Shown here: piece after piece, positions 6,748 through 11,952 of the stretch
How positions within the stretch are numbered: position 1 is the first letter of the stretch
Layout: every line of letters begins with the position of its first letter
Assembly (NCBI GenBank): GCA_945928585.1
Contig: CAMENQ010000036.1
Coordinates: forward strand, 1 to 11,952
Source of the DNA: an uncultured Roseburia sp.
GTDB lineage: Bacteria > Bacillota > Clostridia > Lachnospirales > Lachnospiraceae
Direction of reading: 5' to 3'
Length of the DNA stretch: 11,952 bases
The notes under the pieces: model-generated
What the model saw: the letters and a program-made list of their open reading frames with translations, nothing else
What the model was told of the DNA's origin: nothing
Databases searched by the model: none
Translations under genes and position numbers: made by a program

Positions 6748-7332
6748 ATGAAAGAAAAATTAATAAAAATCATATTTCCTGTCATTTTTGTTTTGTTATG
6801 TCTTGGTGGATGCAGAACCGGTTCACAGGTAATAACTGATAATGAAAAGACTTCATATTCTGATAAAAAACAGATTACAGACAGTGAAATAACAGAGACA
6901 GTCAAGACGGAAGAAGTATATGTATATATAACAGGAAAGGTTAAAAATCCGGACGTATATAAGGTGCCGGAGGATTATCGCATCTATCAGGTAATAGAGC
7001 TTGCCGGAGGCTTCTTGGATGATGCAGAGACAAGGAATATTAATTTGGCTGACAGAATTTATGATGGTATGCAGATTACAGTGTATGCTGTTGGAGAGGA
7101 AACGGTATACGGCTGTGTGGCAAATACAAATACCGGAAGCAGCCTTATAAATATTAATACAGCTTCAAAAGAGGAACTGATGACACTGCCTGGTATTGGA
7201 GATGCAAAGGCAGAGAGTATTATCAGATACAGAAACGAAAATGGTTATTTCAGTTCCATAGAGGATATTATGAATATATCCGGAATAAAAGAGGGAGCAT
7301 TTGAAAAAATAAAGGATTATATAACAGTATGA
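6748..7332 (+). CDS. comEA: ComEA-like DNA-binding protein, predicted lipoprotein
   Basis: ComEA is the surface DNA receptor of natural transformation: it binds double-stranded DNA outside the membrane and passes it to the ComEC channel. The 194-residue protein has a signal segment ending in LGGC, with Cys22 as the probable lipidation site; a charged linker (about 25-55); a SLBB-type domain (about 56-118, YVYITGKVKNPDVYKVP onward); and a C-terminal helix-hairpin-helix region (about 133-194) with ININTASKEELMTLPGIG and a second NISGI turn. ATG 6748 has AAAGGA (6734-6739) eight bases upstream; the upstream in-frame TTG 6718 lacks one. Bacillus ComEA is anchored by a membrane helix, so the lipobox is notable. 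comEC lies four genes downstream. A role in other DNA uptake or repair is possible. Confidence 0.85.
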   Translation: MKEKLIKIIFPVIFVLLCLGGCRTGSQVITDNEKTSYSDKKQITDSEITETVKTEEVYVYITGKVKNPDVYKVPEDYRIYQVIELAGGFLDDAETRNINLADRIYDGMQITVYAVGEETVYGCVANTNTGSSLININTASKEELMTLPGIGDAKAESIIRYRNENGYFSSIEDIMNISGIKEGAFEKIKDYITV

Positions 7333-7338
7333 TTAATA

Positions 7339-7357
7339 TGTATCAGAAAAGGATACA
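7339..7357 (+). other. small hairpin between comEA and the response regulator
   Basis: TGTATC (7339-7344) pairs with GATACA (7352-7357) around a 7-base A-rich loop, seven bases after the comEA stop and just before the GAGG ribosome site of the next gene. No T-run follows, so it is not a terminator; it may tune the ratio of the two products. With six pairs it could also be chance. Confidence 0.3.
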
Positions 7358-7372
7358 GGAAAGAGGTAAATA

Positions 7373-8062
7373 ATGGCTAACAAGGTATTGGTAGTAGACG
7401 ATGAAAAGCTTATTGTGAAAGGAATAAAGTTCAGTTTAGAGCAGGATGAGATGATAGTGGATTGTGCTTATGACGGCGAGGAAGCAGTTGCCATGGCAAA
7501 AGAGACAGAGTACGATATTATTCTATTGGATCTTATGCTCCCAAAGATGGATGGACTTGAGGTATGTCAGCACATAAGAGAGTTTTCGGATGTACCTATT
7601 ATTATGATTACGGCTAAGGGAGATGATATGGATAAGATTCTTGGACTGGAATATGGTGCAGATGACTACATTACAAAGCCATTTAATATACTTGAGGTAA
7701 AGGCAAGAATGAAAGCCATTATCAGAAGAAATAATAAAAATCATGCAAAGGAAGAGGCAGAACGTATAATAGAACGTGGTGACTTAAGACTTGAGCTTGA
7801 TGGAAGAAGACTGTTTATAACTGACGAAGAAGTAAATCTTACGGCAAAGGAGTTTGATTTATTAGAACTTTTAATAACAAATCCAAATAAGGTATATAGC
7901 AGGGAAAACCTCTTAAATACAGTATGGGGATATGAATATCCGGGAGATGTACGTACAGTAGATGTGCACATCAGAAGACTTAGGGAAAAGATAGAGAGCA
8001 ATCCAAGTGAGCCAAAGTATGTACATACAAAGTGGGGCGTAGGATACTATTTTCAGGGCTAA
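7373..8062 (+). CDS. OmpR/PhoB-family response regulator
   Basis: A cytoplasmic transcription factor of 229 residues, the normal length for this family. The receiver domain (about 1-120) has the acidic pair Asp9-Asp10, phosphoacceptor Asp53 in ILLDLMLPKMDG, Thr80 and Lys102 in the ITKP motif. The winged-helix DNA-binding domain (about 130-229) has LTAKEFDLLELL, VDVHIRRLREKIE and the closing KWGVGYYF. GAGG (7363-7366) is six bases before the ATG. Its stop is six bases before the kinase gene, so the two form a cognate pair. Overall it is of the WalR/PhoB/MtrA type, but sequence alone does not give its targets. The palindrome before comEA is one possible self-regulation site. Confidence 0.95.
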   Translation: MANKVLVVDDEKLIVKGIKFSLEQDEMIVDCAYDGEEAVAMAKETEYDIILLDLMLPKMDGLEVCQHIREFSDVPIIMITAKGDDMDKILGLEYGADDYITKPFNILEVKARMKAIIRRNNKNHAKEEAERIIERGDLRLELDGRRLFITDEEVNLTAKEFDLLELLITNPNKVYSRENLLNTVWGYEYPGDVRTVDVHIRRLREKIESNPSEPKYVHTKWGVGYYFQG

Positions 8063-8068
8063 AAGGGG

Positions 8069-9514
8069 ATGAGTGTCATTAATAAAGGAATGTTAGATTT
8101 TTTTAAAAGCCTGAGATTTAAAATATTAATGATTGTGCTGGTAGTGGGAATTATTCCCATTGCTGTGTTTAGAATATATTATTTAGAAAAATATGAGGAT
8201 AATCTTATACAGGCAAGGATTGACAAGTTGAAAACAGTATCAGTTGTCACCAAAAATACTATAATCACATCCGATTATCTCAAAACACATTCTTCGTCAG
8301 CCGTTGATACTGAGCTGTCGCAGGTAGCTACGCTTTTTAACGGCAGAACGATGATAATAGATAAGGCATTCAAGGTGATAAAAGATACGTATTCTTTAGA
8401 CGAGGGAAATGTCTGCCTGTCAGAGAGTGTCGTTCAATGCTTTAAGGGACAAAATACTATACAGTATTCAGAAAAAAAATCATATATTGAAATTGCACTG
8501 GCTCTGTCATCAGCTGAAAAAAATCCAGAGGATGAAACTTTTGACGGAGTTCTTTTGATGACCTTTTCTATAAAGGACATTTCTGATATGTTAAATAAAG
8601 AAAGATATAATTCTGATATTATTGTTATTCTTATTTGGATAATAGTGATAACTGTTGCAGTAATATTACAGCTTCTGATATCAAGACCATTTAAGAGAAT
8701 GGCAGCATCCATAGATAACATTAAGCTGGGACAGTTTGATCGAAAAATAGACTGCGATGGATATACAGAACTTAAAGAGGTTGGAGAATCCATAGAAAAC
8801 ATGATGAACAGAATGAAGGAGTTGGATGAGTCAAGGCAGGAATTCGTATCAAATGTATCCCACGAACTGAAAACACCGATTACATCTATAAAGGTTTTGG
8901 CAGATTCACTTGTTATGCAGGAAAATGTACCTGTGGAAATGTACAGGGAATTTATGACGGATATAGTGGCAGAGATAGACAGGGAAAACAGTATTATTAC
9001 TGATTTGCTTACTCTTGTAAAGCTTGAAAAAAAGACAGAGGCTTTAAAGATAGAAAAGAAAAATGTCAACGATCTTGTGGAACTTGTTTTAAAACGTCTC
9101 AGACCTATAGCAGCAAAGAAAAATATAGAACTGGTTTTTGAAAGCTTCAGACCTGTATCAGCAGAAATTGACGATGTTAAGATGACTATGGTTGTATCAA
9201 ATCTGGTGGAAAATGCAATAAAATATAATGTTCTGGATGGTTGGGTAAGAGTTTCACTGAATGCTGATTATCAATATTTTTACCTTAAGGTATCAGACTC
9301 AGGTATTGGTATGCCGGAGGAATCACTGAGCCACATATTTGAAAGATTTTACAGAGTGGATAAAACCAGGTCAAGAGAGACAGGCGGAACCGGCTTAGGT
9401 TTATCAATAACCTACAATGCAGTTATTATGCATAAGGGAGATATAAAGGTACACAGTAAGGAAGGGGATGGAACCACATTCATTATTCGTATACCTCTTG
9501 TATATTCTCCATAA
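8069..9514 (+). CDS. HAMP-domain sensor histidine kinase
   Basis: A 481-residue membrane kinase, the likely partner of the regulator just upstream. Order of parts: short cytoplasmic N-terminus; membrane helix about 19-39; an extracytoplasmic sensor region about 40-182 (Cache/PAS-like size, ligand unknown); second helix about 183-205; HAMP linker about 203-255; dimerisation helix with SHELKTP and phosphoacceptor His265; N box NLVENAIKYN (Asn382); DSGIGMP (410-416); FERFYR (424-429); and GGTGLGL (439-445). All catalytic boxes are intact. The start is uncertain: ATG 8069 abuts AAAAGGGG with no spacing, while ATG 8090, seven codons later, has AAAGGA immediately before it. The layout resembles the WalK, PhoR and MtrB kinases. 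Confidence 0.94.
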   Translation: MSVINKGMLDFFKSLRFKILMIVLVVGIIPIAVFRIYYLEKYEDNLIQARIDKLKTVSVVTKNTIITSDYLKTHSSSAVDTELSQVATLFNGRTMIIDKAFKVIKDTYSLDEGNVCLSESVVQCFKGQNTIQYSEKKSYIEIALALSSAEKNPEDETFDGVLLMTFSIKDISDMLNKERYNSDIIVILIWIIVITVAVILQLLISRPFKRMAASIDNIKLGQFDRKIDCDGYTELKEVGESIENMMNRMKELDESRQEFVSNVSHELKTPITSIKVLADSLVMQENVPVEMYREFMTDIVAEIDRENSIITDLLTLVKLEKKTEALKIEKKNVNDLVELVLKRLRPIAAKKNIELVFESFRPVSAEIDDVKMTMVVSNLVENAIKYNVLDGWVRVSLNADYQYFYLKVSDSGIGMPEESLSHIFERFYRVDKTRSRETGGTGLGLSITYNAVIMHKGDIKVHSKEGDGTTFIIRIPLVYSP

Positions 9515-9530
9515 GGAAAGGAATTACGGT

Positions 9531-10451
9531 ATGAGACAGATAAAAAATATAAGCTTCATTTGTGTATGTATAATATGTCTGACTATAATGTGGGGCTGCG
9601 AGGAACAAATCGGTTCTTCATCGGAAAATACCATAAATCTGTATTATCTTAATGAATCAGGTACAGCTTTAAAAACAGTAAGCTATGAGCTTAAGTCAGA
9701 AGCACCTGAGGATAAAATAAATGAGATTATGTGTGCCATGCGGGAAAGCAGAAAAGATGTAAATAAAGCTATTCCTGATGAAATTAAGTTTATTTCTTAC
9801 GAATTGTCAGGACAGGTATTATCATTGAATATGGATTCTGCTTATCTGAATCTTGACAGTATTTCAGAGATATTTGTCAGGGCGGCAGTAGTGCTTACCT
9901 TTACCCAGTTAGACGAGGTAAGCTATGTAAGCTTTTATGTGAATAATAATCCTGTAAAGGATTCTAATGGAGATGCCCTTGTTATGATATCTCACTCCGA
10001 TTTTATTGATAAGGTTGGAGGAACTCTGAATAATTATGAAAACACTACAGTTACATTATATTATGCAAATTATAGTGGAAATAAGCTTAAGACAGAGATA
10101 AGAACAGGGATGTATGACAGTAGTCAGCCGATTGAGCAGTATATAGTAGAGCAGCTTATAAAGGGACCTGCTGAGGAGGGAAACTACAGGACACTTCCAC
10201 AAAATTCAAATATTCGCAGTATAAGTACTAACAATGGTGTGTGTTACATAGATTTTGACAGTAATTTTTTAAGTGGGGCGTCATCAGTGAAGGATGAAAT
10301 AATGATTTACTCCATTGTTAATTCACTTACGGAGCTGTCACATATAAACAAAGTGCAGATAAGTGTAAATGGAGATATTGATGTGGAGTTACACAACAGA
10401 TTTTCACTTAATCAGTTATTAGTGAGAGATTTAAGTTATATGGAGAATTAG
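9531..10451 (+). CDS. lipoprotein with two GerMN domains
   Basis: A 306-residue predicted lipoprotein. The hydrophobic N-terminus ends in IMWGC, giving a slightly unusual lipobox with Cys23. Two GerMN domains follow: about 34-150 (starting INLYYLNESG) and about 172-285 (starting VTLYYANYSG), the second with the typical LIKGPAEEGNYRTLP stretch and VCYIDFDSNF. GerMN domains occur in the Bacillus sporulation/germination protein GerM and in the actinobacterial LpqB, where they act outside the membrane. ATG 9531 is chosen because GGAAAGGA (9515-9522) is eight bases upstream; an upstream in-frame start at 9468 would lie inside the kinase gene and spoil the signal peptide. It begins 16 bases after the kinase stop, so a role as accessory to that kinase is a reasonable inference. 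Confidence 0.88.
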   Translation: MRQIKNISFICVCIICLTIMWGCEEQIGSSSENTINLYYLNESGTALKTVSYELKSEAPEDKINEIMCAMRESRKDVNKAIPDEIKFISYELSGQVLSLNMDSAYLNLDSISEIFVRAAVVLTFTQLDEVSYVSFYVNNNPVKDSNGDALVMISHSDFIDKVGGTLNNYENTTVTLYYANYSGNKLKTEIRTGMYDSSQPIEQYIVEQLIKGPAEEGNYRTLPQNSNIRSISTNNGVCYIDFDSNFLSGASSVKDEIMIYSIVNSLTELSHINKVQISVNGDIDVELHNRFSLNQLLVRDLSYMEN

Positions 10452-10501
10452 AAACCAACTGACTTATTTTATATACGAAGACGTCAGGAAATGGAGGAAA
10501 A

Positions 10502-11952
10502 GTGAAAAGACCGGTGCTAATTACAGCAGCAGGGGTGATAAGCGGCTGTATTCTGGCAGCGTGGCAGGTTTCATTTTGGATGATTTTCGCTATATTAACA
10601 GTGATTGTTTGTCTGACATTTAAGGTTTTAGGGAAGAAAATTCTTCCCTTGATTTTATATGTCTTTTTTTTATTTGTTGGAATTTTATTGATGAAAAACA
10701 GCATGGAAATAAGAAACGAAATGGAGGCAGTACCGGAGGATACCTTAATTACCGTTACAGGCGAAATAGAAAATATAGAGGAGAGTGAGTATGGATATAA
10801 AATTTTTATAAGGATTAAAGACGGAATATGTGAGGCGGATTTATATAACAGCAGTATTAATGGAGGGAAATCAAATTGTATTATAAATAGTGAATTTCCG
10901 GGAAATATGATTGGAAATAAGGTTATGGTGACAGGCAATAAAAAGAATTTTAAGGAAGCACTAAACTATGGAAATTTCAATGAGAAGGATTACTGCTATT
11001 CAAAAGGTATTGTTTTAAAAATAAATATAAAAGATATAGATATAACTGATGACAGAACTAATGAATTTAAGGCTGTGGCATACAGGATTAAAACACGGTT
11101 TAGTAAAACACTGGAAAATATATGCACAGAAAAAATGGCCGGCGTGTTTATGGCAGTAATATATGGTGAAAAAGACAGGCTGGATGAAAAACTGGAAGAA
11201 ACTTTTGCAGATGGGGGAATAAGCCATATACTTGTCGTATCAGGACTTCATATATCCATAGCGGGTATGGGTATATACATTATCCTTAGACGGTTTCTGA
11301 CGGGCAGATGGGCGGGAGTTATAAGTACTATCGTGATGATAATGTATGTTATGATTGCAGGAGGCAGTCTGTCTGCATTCCGTGCGTTAATAATGTTTTC
11401 ATTGCAACTGTTGGGAAAACTGACAGGACGCATATATGATATGAAAAATGCAGTAGCAATAGCTGCACTTATACTTATAGCCCAAAATCCATATTATCTT
11501 TTTAATTCAGGCTTTCTTTTGTCTTTTGGTACAGTGGCAGGAATAGCATTTATTCTTCCGTATGTGATTAATTTTCTGAAAATAAAAAAAGCAATTGTAA
11601 AATCATTTGTTACAAGTTTTACAATAAATATAATAAATGGTCCGGTAATTGCAAATACATATTATGAATTGTCTTTATACAGTGTTTTTTTGAATATAAT
11701 TGTACTTCCCCTTATGAGTATAGTTGTATTGTGTGGTATTATTGGAATTGTGGCAGGTCAGATATCAGATGTGGCAGGAACCATAATTATATCTCCGGCA
11801 GTCTGGGTAATAAATTTTTATGAGTTGTTATGCAGGCTTTCGCTGAAACTGCCGTTTGCAAAAATAGTAACGGGACATTTTGAAATATGGCAGCTTGTAT
11901 TATATTATGGTTTTGTTTTTGCACTTGTATCCGTAATGAGATATATTACAAA
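10502..11952 (+). CDS. comEC: ComEC/Rec2 DNA-uptake channel protein, 3' end beyond the window
   Basis: The frame stays open from GTG 10502 to the right edge (483 codons plus two bases), so the gene is cut by the window, not broken. ComEC forms the membrane channel that takes in single-stranded DNA during transformation. Seen here: hydrophobic N-terminal segments (about 5-65), an extracytoplasmic soluble region of the DUF4131 type (about 70-200), then the Competence domain with GGISHILVVSGLHISIAGMG (238-257), the SAFRALIMFS stretch (291-300) and FNSGFLLSFGTVAGI (334-348), followed by many membrane helices. The C-terminal metallo-beta-lactamase-like domain would lie outside. GGAGG (10493-10497) is four bases before the GTG; no better start is visible. 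It begins 50 bases after the GerMN gene with no terminator between. Confidence 0.92.
   Translation, partial: MKRPVLITAAGVISGCILAAWQVSFWMIFAILTVIVCLTFKVLGKKILPLILYVFFLFVGILLMKNSMEIRNEMEAVPEDTLITVTGEIENIEESEYGYKIFIRIKDGICEADLYNSSINGGKSNCIINSEFPGNMIGNKVMVTGNKKNFKEALNYGNFNEKDYCYSKGIVLKINIKDIDITDDRTNEFKAVAYRIKTRFSKTLENICTEKMAGVFMAVIYGEKDRLDEKLEETFADGGISHILVVSGLHISIAGMGIYIILRRFLTGRWAGVISTIVMIMYVMIAGGSLSAFRALIMFSLQLLGKLTGRIYDMKNAVAIAALILIAQNPYYLFNSGFLLSFGTVAGIAFILPYVINFLKIKKAIVKSFVTSFTINIINGPVIANTYYELSLYSVFLNIIVLPLMSIVVLCGIIGIVAGQISDVAGTIIISPAVWVINFYELLCRLSLKLPFAKIVTGHFEIWQLVLYYGFVFALVSVMRYIT

Noticed and set aside
8434..9069. A 211-codon reverse-strand open frame opposite the histidine kinase gene
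   Set aside because: The serine/isoleucine-rich translation is typical of an antisense shadow, and the sense frame has all kinase motifs.
10459..10487. CTGAC/GTCAG inverted repeat between the GerMN gene and comEC as a terminator
   Set aside because: The stem has only five pairs with a 19-base loop and no T-run, so it would not end transcription.
10408..11433. Reverse-strand open frames over the last 1.5 kb
   Set aside because: The + strand reads as an unbroken ComEC with conserved motifs to the edge, so these frames are shadows.
10502..11952. comEC considered as a truncated pseudogene
   Set aside because: No stop or frameshift is present; the frame simply continues past the window edge.
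1..11952. CRISPR arrays, tRNA genes, insertion sequences, phage or toxin-antitoxin genes
   Set aside because: No regularly spaced direct repeats, tRNA cloverleaf, transposase or integrase motifs, or toxin/antitoxin-type small gene pairs were seen on either strand.

Overview
The window is one AT-rich, single-strand (+) stretch of what looks like a Firmicutes (Clostridia) chromosome, most likely a member of the Lachnospiraceae. This rests on strong GGAGG-type ribosome binding sites, heavy use of AGA/AGG and ATA codons, protein sequences of clostridial type (ArgJ with an N-M-C-T cleavage site, a GerMN lipoprotein) and small palindrome-rich intergenic repeats. Genus and species cannot be fixed from sequence alone. 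All genes read left to right and are tightly packed. It looks like ordinary core chromosome: no transposase, integrase, tRNA, rRNA, CRISPR array or phage gene was seen.

Region 1 (1-4869) is an arginine/ornithine biosynthesis operon in the order argC-argJ-argB-argD. It covers N-acetylglutamate synthesis and recycling (ArgJ), phosphorylation (ArgB), reduction (ArgC) and transamination (ArgD), i.e. the cyclic acetyl pathway from glutamate to ornithine. A 248-base AT-rich leader holds candidate ARG-box-like operators and a TATAAT box. The two gaps argC/argJ and argJ/argB each carry a small palindromic element with shared sequence blocks; argB and argD overlap.

Region 2 (4880-6649) holds an orphan membrane-anchored extracellular solute-binding protein 10 bases after argD, probably read from the arg operon. 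A very strong terminator-like hairpin follows, whose 3' arm contains the ribosome binding site of the next gene, a small YdcZ/DUF606-type membrane transporter.

Region 3 (6676-11952) begins at a good sigma-A-type promoter and looks like one operon: a ComEA-like DNA-binding protein predicted to be a lipoprotein, an OmpR-family response regulator, a HAMP sensor histidine kinase, a lipoprotein with two GerMN domains, and the first 483 codons of comEC, which runs off the right edge. The ComEA and ComEC parts of the DNA-uptake machine thus flank a regulator-kinase-GerMN-lipoprotein trio. The trio resembles in layout the actinobacterial MtrA-MtrB-LpqB system and is the most interesting arrangement in the window.
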